Source: Elioraea thermophila (ex Habib et al. 2022)
Lineage (GTDB): Bacteria; Pseudomonadota; Alphaproteobacteria; Acetobacterales; Acetobacteraceae
Assembly: GCF_003336755.1 (NCBI RefSeq)
Contig: NZ_QMDI01000002.1
Span: 434,001-498,000 of the forward strand
DNA length: 64,000 nucleotides
Direction: 5' to 3'
In this document: positions 36,509-45,539 of the stretch, one piece after another
How the letters are laid out: the number at the start of each line of letters is the position of its first letter
Position numbering within the stretch: the stretch's first letter is position 1
Notes under the pieces: generated by a model
What the model saw: only the letters and a program-made list of their open reading frames with translations
The model's database searches: none
What the model was told of the DNA's origin: nothing
Position numbers and translations under genes: made by a program

Positions 36509-37813
36509 ATGACCTGGTGTGCCTTGCCCGAAACCGGGGCCTATTGGCTGCGCGACGTGCGCCTGCCGGGCGATCCGCCCGAGCAGCTCGACCGCGCCGA
36601 TCTGCGAATCGAGGCCGGGCGGATCGTCGCGATCGAACCGCTCGGGACGGCGACCGAGGGCCCCTCGGCCGATGGCGGTATGGTGCTTCCTTGCTTCGTC
36701 GATGTGCACACGCATCTCGACAAGGGCCACATCTGGCCGCGCTGCCCCAACCCGGACGGCACCTTCATGGGTGCGATCACGGCAGTGTCGAACGATCGCG
36801 GCGCCAACTGGTCGGCGGAGGACACGCGGGCACGCTTCGAGTTCGGCCTGCGCTGCGCCTACGCGCACGGCACGGCGGCGATCCGCACCCATCTCGACAC
36901 CTACCTGCCGCACGGCCGCACCACCTGGCGGGTGTTCGCCGAGTTGCGCGATGCCTGGGCCGGCAGGATCGACCTGCAAGCCTCCTCCATCTGCCCGATC
37001 GACCGTCTCGCCGGCGATGAGGGGGTCGCTCTCGCCGATCTCGTCGCCGAACACGGCGGGGTGCTCGGCTTCGTCACCCGTTTCACCGGCCAGGGCCACG
37101 ACGCGATCCCCCCCGGCTTCCAGGACCTGCTGGATCGCGCCTTCCAGCTCGCCGAAGAGCGCGGTCTTGCGCTCGACCTGCACGTGGACGAGAGCGGGGA
37201 GACGGCCGCCGCCACCCTGCCGATCATCGCGCGCACCGCCATCCGGCGCGGCTTCCGCCAACCCATCCAGGTCGGGCACATCTGCTCGCTCAGCCTGCAG
37301 CCCGATGCGGTGATCGCGGAGACCATCCGCCTCGTGCGCGACGCCGGCATCGCGGTGGTGTCCTTGCCGATGTGCAACATGTACCTGCAGGACCGCGCCC
37401 CGGGTCGCACGCCGCGCTGGCGCGGGGTGACGCTCCTGCACGAGCTCGCCGCCGCCGGCGTGCCGGTCTCCGTCGCCTCCGACAACTGTCGCGATCCGTT
37501 CTACGCCTACGGCGATCACGACATGGTGGAGGTGTTCCAGTCCGCCGTGCGCATCGCGCAGCTCGATGCCCCGCTCGGCCGCTGGCCCGAGGCGGTGACG
37601 CGTACGCCGGCCGCGGTGATGGGTCTGGCCGAGCGCGGCGTGCTGCGTCCCGGTGCGCCGGCCGATTTCGTGCTGTTCCGCGCCCGCTTCTGGCACGAAC
37701 TCCTCGCCCGCCGCCAGGCCGACCGCATCGTCATCCGGGCGGGACGCGCGATCGATACCAACTTGCCGGACTATCGCGAACTCGATGCCCTGGTCGGCCT
37801 CACCAGCGGCTGA
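36509..37813 (+). CDS. Cytosine deaminase-like amidohydrolase
   Basis: A 434-residue amidohydrolase-superfamily metalloenzyme. The first metal site is FVDVHTHLDKGH (cytosine deaminases use HxHLD), then AIRTHLDTY, the DLHVDESG strand, GHICSLS and SVASDNCRDPFYAYGDHDM near residue 325, which supplies the catalytic Asp. This order matches the CodA branch, which hydrolyses amino groups from cytosine, isoguanine or related aminopyrimidines. It is the fourth gene of the NMT1-ABC operon, so it likely processes the imported compound. Exact substrate is unproven. Its 3' end overlaps the convergent oxidoreductase gene by 14 bp. Confidence 0.85.
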   Translation: MTWCALPETGAYWLRDVRLPGDPPEQLDRADLRIEAGRIVAIEPLGTATEGPSADGGMVLPCFVDVHTHLDKGHIWPRCPNPDGTFMGAITAVSNDRGANWSAEDTRARFEFGLRCAYAHGTAAIRTHLDTYLPHGRTTWRVFAELRDAWAGRIDLQASSICPIDRLAGDEGVALADLVAEHGGVLGFVTRFTGQGHDAIPPGFQDLLDRAFQLAEERGLALDLHVDESGETAAATLPIIARTAIRRGFRQPIQVGHICSLSLQPDAVIAETIRLVRDAGIAVVSLPMCNMYLQDRAPGRTPRWRGVTLLHELAAAGVPVSVASDNCRDPFYAYGDHDMVEVFQSAVRIAQLDAPLGRWPEAVTRTPAAVMGLAERGVLRPGAPADFVLFRARFWHELLARRQADRIVIRAGRAIDTNLPDYRELDALVGLTSG

Positions 37814-38381
37814 AATGGGCCGCCACGCGATCGCGAAACGCCTCGCATTCGGCGCGTGTGCGCCGGTCCATGCGCGTGAGCGACAGCCACTCGAGCCTGC
37901 AGCCCCGCGCGCACAGGCGCCGGATGCCGCGCCCGATCAGCTTGCGGTCGGGGTTACCGATGGCGAGGAGCAGCCAGCGCGGGCTGCCATAGGTGGTCAC
38001 CACCGCGAGCCGGCGGATGTTCGGCAACCCCGGTCTGATCGCGCCGGGGCCGAGCGAGAAGGCGACGCCAGGGACCCAGACGCGGTCGAACCAGCCCTTC
38101 AGCATCGCCGGCATGCCGTACCACCACGTCGGGTGCACGAGCACCAGCGCTTCGGCCGCGCGCAGGCGCGCCACATGGTCCTCGATGCCGATGAGGTTGT
38201 CGCCCTCGGTGTGGTAACGCCTGCGTTCCTCGGCGGAAAGCGCGGGGTTGAACCCCTCGGCGTAGAGATCGACCAGGTCCACCGCATGGCCCCGGCTCTG
38301 CAGGCTCGTCACCACGGCATCGCGCAGCACCGCACAGAAGCTGTCCGCGCGGGGATGACAGTACACGACGAGGACGCGCAT
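37800..38381 (-). CDS. Flavodoxin-fold NAD(P)H oxidoreductase (KefF/MdaB family), copy A
   Basis: A 193-residue protein of the NAD(P)H dehydrogenase (quinone) family. The FMN/FAD site begins MRVLVVYCHPRADSFCAVLRDAV; DLYAEGFNPALSAEER and HPTWWYGMPAMLKGWFDRVWVPGVAF are hallmark segments. Such enzymes reduce quinones or azo/nitro compounds and some regulate Kef channels. It is a paralogue of the protein at 38863-39450 and faces it across a cupin gene. It overlaps the amidohydrolase 3' end by 14 bp. Confidence 0.88.
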   Translation of the reverse strand: MRVLVVYCHPRADSFCAVLRDAVVTSLQSRGHAVDLVDLYAEGFNPALSAEERRRYHTEGDNLIGIEDHVARLRAAEALVLVHPTWWYGMPAMLKGWFDRVWVPGVAFSLGPGAIRPGLPNIRRLAVVTTYGSPRWLLLAIGNPDRKLIGRGIRRLCARGCRLEWLSLTRMDRRTRAECEAFRDRVAAHFSRW

Positions 38382-38422
38382 CGTTCCTTCCCGAGAACCA
38401 ACCCTGCAGAGGAGATGCAGCC

Positions 38423-38863
38423 ATGATGCCAGCCCCTGCGATTGCCAAGAGCCCCGACACCTATCGCGCGTTCAAGATCAAGCCCGCGGACACGAACTGG
38501 TTCATCCCGCTGCTCGACCCGGTGGCGGATGGCGTTTCCTTCACCTGGGTGGTCGAGGTGTTCGCCCCGGGCGGCGCGACGCCCCCCAACACGCACGAGG
38601 CCGCGGAGGAGGCGTTCATGGTTTTGCGCGGGCGCGGCGTGGCGCGCGTCGCGGGCCAGGCCATCCCCCTCTCGCCGGGTGCCTGTTTCGTCGTGCGCGC
38701 GGGCGAGGAGCATGTGGTGGAGAACCCGGGGCCCGATCGTCTCTATTGTCTCACCGTGATGGCTCCCGACGAGGGCTTCGCCGCGCTCATCCGCAACGGT
38801 ACGCCCTGGCCGATGGACGAGGAGGATCGGGCGGTGGTGACGGGCCTCGCGGCAGGAGGCTGA
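38423..38863 (+). CDS. Cupin domain protein
   Basis: A 146-residue single-domain cupin. The two conserved motifs are PPNTHEAAEEAFMVLRGRG and a second one around SPGACFVVRAGEEHVVENPG, together offering His, Glu and His ligands for a metal. Function is not specified by the fold; it could be an oxygenase, an isomerase or a binding protein. It lies 41 bp from the divergent oxidoreductase A gene and is followed by oxidoreductase B with a 1 bp overlap (TGATG). The context suggests joint handling of a quinone or aromatic compound, but this is only inference. Confidence 0.82.
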   Translation: MMPAPAIAKSPDTYRAFKIKPADTNWFIPLLDPVADGVSFTWVVEVFAPGGATPPNTHEAAEEAFMVLRGRGVARVAGQAIPLSPGACFVVRAGEEHVVENPGPDRLYCLTVMAPDEGFAALIRNGTPWPMDEEDRAVVTGLAAGG

Positions 38864-39450
38864 TGCGCGTCCTTTTCATCACCGCCCATCCGGTCGAGAC
38901 CTCGTTCAACGCCGCGGTGCACGCGGCCGCCCTGCGCGCCTTGCGCGAGGCCGGCCACGAGGTCGACCACTGCGATCTCTACGCGGAAGGCTTCGATCCG
39001 GTGCTGTCGCGCGAGGCCCGGCTCGTCTACCACGACCCCGCGCGCAACCGGGCCGGGGTGGAAGGCTACGTGGCGCGGTTGCAGGCCGCCGAGGCCTTGG
39101 TGCTCGGCTTCCCGGTCTGGTGCTTCAACGTGCCGGCCATCCTCAAGGGCTGGTTCGACCGGCTGATCCTGCCCGGCGTCGCGTTCGAGCTCGAAGGCGG
39201 CAAGGTCACGCCCACCTTGCGCCACATCCGCGCAGTGGCCGGCATCGCCACCTACGGGCGGCCGCGCTACATGGCGTGGTGGATCGGCGACCCGCCGCGC
39301 CGCATCGTCACCCGCTACCTGCGCTGGTTCGTTCGGCCCGGCGCCCCCATCACCTATCTCGCCCACTACCACATGAACGTCTCGACGGACGCGACCCGGG
39401 CGCGTTTCATCGCGCGCGTCGAACGGGCGATGCGGCGTTTCGGCGCATGA
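38863..39450 (+). CDS. Flavodoxin-fold NAD(P)H oxidoreductase (KefF/MdaB family), copy B
   Basis: A 195-residue paralogue of copy A: MRVLFITAHPVETSFNAAVH, CDLYAEGFDPVLSREARLVYH and FPVWCFNVPAILKGWFDRLILPGVAFEL align over the whole length. It should bind a flavin and reduce quinones with NAD(P)H. The ATG at 38863 overlaps the cupin stop by 1 bp and follows a ribosome site (caggagg). Its own stop overlaps the next small gene by 4 bp. Differences from copy A lie mostly in the C-terminal third. Confidence 0.88.
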   Translation: MRVLFITAHPVETSFNAAVHAAALRALREAGHEVDHCDLYAEGFDPVLSREARLVYHDPARNRAGVEGYVARLQAAEALVLGFPVWCFNVPAILKGWFDRLILPGVAFELEGGKVTPTLRHIRAVAGIATYGRPRYMAWWIGDPPRRIVTRYLRWFVRPGAPITYLAHYHMNVSTDATRARFIARVERAMRRFGA

Positions 39451-39635
39451 GCGGCAAGAAGCCCACGCTGAGCGACGCGGGCCGGGCGGAGGCGGAAGCC
39501 CGCCGCGCCCGCGAGGCGGCGGCCCTGCGCGAGAACCTGCGCAAGCGCAAGGCCCAGGCGCGGGCGAGAGAAAAGCCGGGCCCCTCCTCCGCCGCAGGGC
39601 AGCCACCGCCGCGCGACCCGCACGGCGAGGCTTGA
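39447..39635 (+). CDS. Small basic hypothetical protein
   Basis: A 62-residue protein coupled to the oxidoreductase B gene by an ATGA overlap. The sequence is mostly helix-forming and rich in Ala, Arg, Glu and Lys ([26 protein letters not shown] spans most of the middle), then a Pro/Gly-rich tail. Small proteins of this kind, with an [11 protein letters not shown]-type core, are common in Rhodospirillales, but I know no function. The overlap and conserved-looking composition favour a real gene over a chance frame. Confidence 0.55.
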   Translation: MSGKKPTLSDAGRAEAEARRAREAAALRENLRKRKAQARAREKPGPSSAAGQPPPRDPHGEA

Positions 39636-39690
39636 CTCGCGGGGCGGGGCGTGGCCCGTGCCGCCACCGCCCGCGCGGGAGCCCCTGTCC

Positions 39691-40245
39691 ATGCCCCTGA
39701 TGCCCGACACCTGGATCCGCACCATGGCGCTCGAACACGGCATGATCGAGCCCTTCGTCGAGAAGCAGGCGCGCGACGGCGTCATCTCCTACGGGCTCTC
39801 TTCCTACGGCTACGACGCGCGCGTCGGCCACGAGTTCAAGATCTTCACCAATGTCGATGCCGCGGTGGTCGACCCGAAGGCCTTCAACCCGGCTTCCTTC
39901 GTCGATCGCACGACGGACGTTTGCATCATCCCGCCCAATTCCTTCGCCCTTGCCCACACCATCGAGTATTTCCGCATCCCGCGCGAAGTCCTCGTCATCT
40001 GTCTCGGCAAGTCGACCTACGCGAGGTGCGGGATCATCGTGAATGTCACCCCGCTGGAACCGGAATGGGAGGGCCAGGTGACGATCGAGATCAGCAACAC
40101 CACCCCCCTCCCCGCCCGGATTTACGCCGGCGAGGGCATCTGCCAGTTCCTGTTCCTCAAGGGCGAGTCGCCGTGCGAAACCTCCTACGCCGATCGGGCG
40201 GGGAAATACATGCGCCAGCGCGGCGTCGCCCTGCCACGGCTCTGA
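39691..40245 (+). CDS. dcd: dCTP deaminase
   Basis: A 184-residue dCTP deaminase that converts dCTP to dUTP for thymidylate synthesis. The blocks [45 protein letters not shown], the active-site region [34 protein letters not shown] and the C-terminal [20 protein letters not shown] are standard. ATG 39691 follows gggag at a suitable distance; the ATG at 39700 would also work. It precedes murA by 50 bp on the same strand. Confidence 0.95.
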   Translation: MPLMPDTWIRTMALEHGMIEPFVEKQARDGVISYGLSSYGYDARVGHEFKIFTNVDAAVVDPKAFNPASFVDRTTDVCIIPPNSFALAHTIEYFRIPREVLVICLGKSTYARCGIIVNVTPLEPEWEGQVTIEISNTTPLPARIYAGEGICQFLFLKGESPCETSYADRAGKYMRQRGVALPRL

Positions 40246-40295
40246 GGCCCACGGCGGACGCAGAAGGCGAGAACGAGGAAGGCGAGCAAGGCGCG

Positions 40296-41558
<1,263 letters not shown>

Positions 41559-41598
41559 GCGCGGCCTCGCGGAGGGAGGAGCACCGAGGCGCGCGGGA

Positions 41599-42768
41599 AT
41601 GCAGCGGCTGATCCGGCAGAACCGCGACGTCAGGGTCGATTTCTTCCGCGGCTACGCGCTGTTCTGCATCTTCATCGGCCACATCCCCGAGCACGTGCTG
41701 TGGGTGATCACCATCCAGGTGCTCGGGCCCTCGGACGCGACCGAGACCTTCATCTTCCTCGCCGGCTATTCGGCCGCCTTCGCCTACGGCCGCGCGCTTG
41801 AGCGGCAGGGCTATGCCTACGCCGCGGTCAGCGTGCTGCTGCGCGTGTGGCAGCTCTACGTCACGCACATCTTCATGTTTCTCGCCTTCGTCGGCCAGGT
41901 GTCGTGGAGTGCGGCGCGCTTCGCCAACCCGGCCTATGTCGACGAGCAGAACATCGGCGCCTTCCTCGAAACCCCGCACGAGGCGGTGATCGCGGCGCTG
42001 ACGTTACGCTTCCAACCCGCCTTCATGGACATCTTGCCGCTTTACATCGTCATCCTGCTCATCCTCGTCCCTCTCCTGCCGCTGCTTCGGCGGCCGCTCT
42101 GGCTGATCGCCTCTTCGGCACTCCTTTACCTTCTCGTCCGGCTCACCGGCCTCACCTTCACCACCACCACCGGCACCTGGTTCTTCAACCCCCTCGCCTG
42201 GCAGTTCCTGTTCATGCTCGGGGCCGCGATCGGTCGGCTCGGCGAGGCCGGGCGGGCGCAACTCGCGCATCTTCGCCCCATCCTGCTGCCGCTCGCCATC
42301 CTCGGCGCCGCGGTGGGGCTTGCCATCAGCGCGGTCTGGCGCATCCCCGCCGTCTTCGCGCTGCTGCCCGAGCCGGTGGCAGTCGCGATCTACACGCGCA
42401 TCGACAAGTCCAGCCTGCACCCGGCCCGGCTGCTGCATTTCCTCTCCGTCGCCTACCTGGTGTCGCAGGTCGTTCGTCCCGGCGCGGCCTGGCTGACGCG
42501 GCTGCCGGCGTCCGTGTTCACGCTGATCGGCCAGCACGGACTGCTCGTGTTCTGCATGGGAATCTTCCTCTCCTTCCTGGGCCGACTGATCATGCAAGAG
42601 TACGACGCGAGCCTGCCGACCCAGTTCGCCATCGCCGCCGGCGGCCTCGCCCTGTTCGTGGCTTTCTCGGCCCTTCAGGCCTGGTACGACGGCCGGGCTG
42701 CGACGCGGACGGCAACCGCCGCTTCGGCCTTGGCGAAGCCAGCCGCGGCTGATAGGCAAGGGGCGTGA
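41599..42768 (+). CDS. opgC: OpgC-family membrane protein
   Basis: A 389-residue membrane protein with roughly ten hydrophobic segments. It begins RDVRVDFFRGYALFCIFIGHIPEHVL, the opening of the OpgC protein family (PF10129), followed by SDATETFIFLAGYSAAFAYG. In related bacteria OpgC adds succinyl groups to periplasmic glucans. No glucan synthase genes (opgGH or ndvAB) are in the window, so the acceptor is uncertain. It overlaps the following exported SGNH-like gene by 4 bp (GTGA). Confidence 0.88.
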   Translation: MQRLIRQNRDVRVDFFRGYALFCIFIGHIPEHVLWVITIQVLGPSDATETFIFLAGYSAAFAYGRALERQGYAYAAVSVLLRVWQLYVTHIFMFLAFVGQVSWSAARFANPAYVDEQNIGAFLETPHEAVIAALTLRFQPAFMDILPLYIVILLILVPLLPLLRRPLWLIASSALLYLLVRLTGLTFTTTTGTWFFNPLAWQFLFMLGAAIGRLGEAGRAQLAHLRPILLPLAILGAAVGLAISAVWRIPAVFALLPEPVAVAIYTRIDKSSLHPARLLHFLSVAYLVSQVVRPGAAWLTRLPASVFTLIGQHGLLVFCMGIFLSFLGRLIMQEYDASLPTQFAIAAGGLALFVAFSALQAWYDGRAATRTATAASALAKPAAADRQGA

Positions 42769-43505
42769 CGTGGCTCGGCGTCCTCCTCGCCTTTCTCGTG
42801 GCCGCGGCGGGGCCGTTGCAGGCCCGGACGGCGGCCTGTGAGGCGCCGAGCGAGCTCACCGCCGCCTCCGACACCTTTCCCAACGCCGCCCGAGCGCTGA
42901 AGGACGGCAGGCCGCTGCTGATCCTCGTCATCGGGTCGGGCTCCTCCACGGTCGGCGGCACGTCCGCCCCCGCCAACCTGTATCCGGCGCGGTTGCAGAT
43001 GGAGCTGCGCGCCCGGCTGCCTTCGGCCGACATCACCGTGACCGTGCGCGGGGGCAGGGGCCTGCTCGCCTCCGACATGCTCGCCCAGCTCGACGAGGCG
43101 CTGGCGACCCTCAGGCCGACCATCGTCGTGTGGCAGACGGGAACGGTCGACGCCGTGCGCGGCATCGACCCCGACACCTTCCTCGCCGTCCTCGCCGCCG
43201 GGGTGGCGAAGACGGAGGCCGCCAAGATCGACCTCGTGCTGATGGACATGCAGTTCAGCCGTGCGGGGCGGGCGGCGATGAATCTCGGGCCCTATCGGGA
43301 CGCGATGAAGACGATCGCCGCCACCTCGGCCCACACCACCTTCTTTCCGCGCTACGAACTGATGCGGTATTGGGCGGAAGCGGGGCGCATCGACGTCGAA
43401 CGCGCGCCGCGGGCCGAGTGGGCCGCGGTGGCTGACCGCCTGCACGCCTGCTTGGCCGAGGTGCTGGCCGAGACCATCGCCGAGGGCATCGCGCTGTCCC
43501 GCTGA
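42765..43505 (+). CDS. Exported SGNH/GDSL hydrolase-like protein
   Basis: A 246-residue protein. The N-terminus MTWLGVLLAFLVAAAGPLQAR is a signal peptide. The next block, LLILVIGSGSSTVGGTSAP, resembles SGNH block I but has Gly-Ser-Gly-Ser instead of Gly-Asp-Ser, and ITVTVRGGRGLLASDML and IVVWQTGTVDAV follow in the order expected for blocks II and III. These proteins are esterases or acyl-transferring enzymes of the periplasm. The start is GTG 42765, overlapping the opgC stop. Coupling to OpgC suggests editing of acyl groups on the same glycan; this is inference. Confidence 0.72.
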   Translation: MTWLGVLLAFLVAAAGPLQARTAACEAPSELTAASDTFPNAARALKDGRPLLILVIGSGSSTVGGTSAPANLYPARLQMELRARLPSADITVTVRGGRGLLASDMLAQLDEALATLRPTIVVWQTGTVDAVRGIDPDTFLAVLAAGVAKTEAAKIDLVLMDMQFSRAGRAAMNLGPYRDAMKTIAATSAHTTFFPRYELMRYWAEAGRIDVERAPRAEWAAVADRLHACLAEVLAETIAEGIALSR

Positions 43506-43548
43506 CGGGGCTGGCCGCGGTGCCGCCCCCGGTGCTAACCCACGCGCC

Positions 43549-44247
43549 GTGAACCTGCCGCTGTCCTCCGCAACCCTGGTTCGGCCCTCGCCCCGCGACG
43601 AGACCGTGGTGCTCGCCTTGCCGAAGGGGCGGATCCTCGCCGATCTTGCGCCCGTTCTCGCGCGGGCAGGGATCGAACCGGCCCCGGACTATGCCGACGA
43701 GGGAAGCCGCCGCCTGCGCTTCCCGACCAACGACCCCGCCCTCGACGTCGTCCGCGTCCGGCCCTTCGACGTCGCCACCTTCGTCGCCTTCGGCGCGGCG
43801 GCGATCGGTGTGGTGGGTTCCGATGTGCTGATGGAGTTCGACTATCCCGAACTCTACGCGCCGCTGGACCTCGGCATCGCGCGCTGTCGCCTCTCCATCG
43901 CCGCCCCGCGCGACGGGGTGATCGACGACCCCTCGCGCTGGAGCCACGTGCGGATCGCGAGCAAGTATCCGAACATCGCGCGGAGGCATTTCGCCGCCCG
44001 CGGCGTGCAGGCCGAGGTGATCGAACTCTCGGGTGCCATGGAGCTCGCCCCCTCGCTCGGCCTCTCGCGCCTGATCCTCGATCTGGTGCAAACCGGCTCC
44101 ACGCTGCGCGCGAACGGTCTCGTCGAGATCGAGCATGTCGCCGACGTCTCGGCCCGCCTCATCGTCAACCGTACCGCGCTGAAGACGCGCCCCGAGGTGA
44201 TCGGCGCCTGGATCGCGCGCTTCCGCGCGGCACTCGCTTCCGGATGA
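43549..44247 (+). CDS. hisG: ATP phosphoribosyltransferase, catalytic subunit (short form likely)
   Basis: A 232-residue HisG, the first enzyme of histidine biosynthesis. Motifs: VVLALPKGRILADLAPVLARAG, FDVATFVAFGAAAIGVVGSDVLME and ELAPSLGLSRLILDLVQTGSTLRANGL (the PRPP region). Lacking the C-terminal regulatory domain, it is the short form that normally needs HisZ. HisZ is not in the window. It starts at a GTG (43549). Its stop overlaps the start of hisD by 4 bp. Confidence 0.95.
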   Translation: MNLPLSSATLVRPSPRDETVVLALPKGRILADLAPVLARAGIEPAPDYADEGSRRLRFPTNDPALDVVRVRPFDVATFVAFGAAAIGVVGSDVLMEFDYPELYAPLDLGIARCRLSIAAPRDGVIDDPSRWSHVRIASKYPNIARRHFAARGVQAEVIELSGAMELAPSLGLSRLILDLVQTGSTLRANGLVEIEHVADVSARLIVNRTALKTRPEVIGAWIARFRAALASG

Positions 44248-45539
44248 CCGGCCCGCGTCGTCTCACCACGGCGGATCCCGGCTTCGAGCCCGCCTTCGCC
44301 GCCCTGCTCGCCGACCGCGACGAGCCCGTGCCGGGTATCGCGGAGGCGGTGCGCGGCATCATCGCCGCCGTGCGCGCGGAGGGCGATGCGGCGCTCATCC
44401 GCTACACGGAACGGTTCGACCGCGTCTTGCTCTCGCCGGATCGCTTCGCCCTCAGCGAGGGCGAAATCGCGCAGGCTGTCTCCACCGTGCCGGCCGACCT
44501 CGCCGCCGCGATCGACCTCGCCGCAAGCCGGATCGAGGCGTTCCACCGCGCCCAGATGCCGTCCGATCTCGCCACGCGCGACGCCGCCGGCGTGCAGCTC
44601 GGCCTGCGCTGGCGCCCGCTCGACTCCGTCGGGCTCTACGTGCCGGGCGGCAAGGCGGCCTACCCCTCCTCGGTGCTGATGAACGCGATCCCGGCGCGGG
44701 TGGCCGGGGTGGCGCGCATCGCCATGTGCGTGCCGTGCCCGGACGGCGTGGTGAACGCCGCCGTCATCGCCGCCGCACAGCGCGCCGGCGTGCGCGAGAT
44801 CTACCGAGTGGGGGGCGCGCAGGCGATCGCCGCCCTCGCTTACGGGACGGAGACGATCGCCGCCGTGGATCGCATCGTCGGTCCGGGCAATGCCTATGTC
44901 GCGGAAGCGAAACGGCAGGTGTTCGGCGCGGTCGGCATCGACGCCATCGCCGGCCCCTCCGAGGTGCTGGTGATCGCGGATGCGACCGCACGCCCCGAAT
45001 GGGTGGCGATCGACCTCCTCGCCCAGGCCGAGCACGACGAGGCCGCCCAGGCCGTGCTGGTGACACCCGACCGCGCCTTGGCCGAGGCCGTCGCCGCCGC
45101 GGTCGAACGCCTGCTCGCCGAGTTGCCGCGGAGTGCGATCGCGCGGGCTTCCTGGGAGCGTCACGGCGCGATCATCGTCACGCGCGACCTCGACGAGGCG
45201 GCCGAGATCGCCAACCGGCTCGCGCCGGAGCACCTCGAACTCGCCGTCGCCGACCCTCCTGCCCTGTTCGCGAAGATCCGCCACGCGGGTGCCGCTTTCC
45301 TGGGCCCCTTCGCCCCCGAGGCGGTCGGGGATTACGTCGCCGGACCGAATCACGTGCTGCCCACGGCGCGCACCGCACGCTTCGCTTCGGGGCTTTCGGT
45401 GTTCGACTTCCTCAAGCGCACGACTTGGATCGCGGCGGATCGTTCCGCCCTCGCCGCGATCGGCCCTGCCGCCATCAGGCTTGCCGAAGCGGAGGGTCTC
45501 GATGCCCATGCGCGCTCGATCGCGCTGCGCCTCGGCTAG
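44244..45539 (+). CDS. hisD: Histidinol dehydrogenase
   Basis: A 431-residue HisD, which oxidises histidinol to histidine in two NAD+-dependent steps. Blocks: SVGLYVPGGKAAYPSSVLMNAIPARVAG, YRVGGAQAIAALAYGTETI, DRIVGPGNAYVAEAKRQVFGAVGIDAIAGPSEVLV and the metal site AEHDEAAQA, with LAPEHLEL. It follows hisG with a 4 bp overlap. Its TAG stop shares bases with the stop of the convergent TctA-like gene (45536-45539). Confidence 0.97.
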   Translation: MTGPRRLTTADPGFEPAFAALLADRDEPVPGIAEAVRGIIAAVRAEGDAALIRYTERFDRVLLSPDRFALSEGEIAQAVSTVPADLAAAIDLAASRIEAFHRAQMPSDLATRDAAGVQLGLRWRPLDSVGLYVPGGKAAYPSSVLMNAIPARVAGVARIAMCVPCPDGVVNAAVIAAAQRAGVREIYRVGGAQAIAALAYGTETIAAVDRIVGPGNAYVAEAKRQVFGAVGIDAIAGPSEVLVIADATARPEWVAIDLLAQAEHDEAAQAVLVTPDRALAEAVAAAVERLLAELPRSAIARASWERHGAIIVTRDLDEAAEIANRLAPEHLELAVADPPALFAKIRHAGAAFLGPFAPEAVGDYVAGPNHVLPTARTARFASGLSVFDFLKRTTWIAADRSALAAIGPAAIRLAEAEGLDAHARSIALRLG

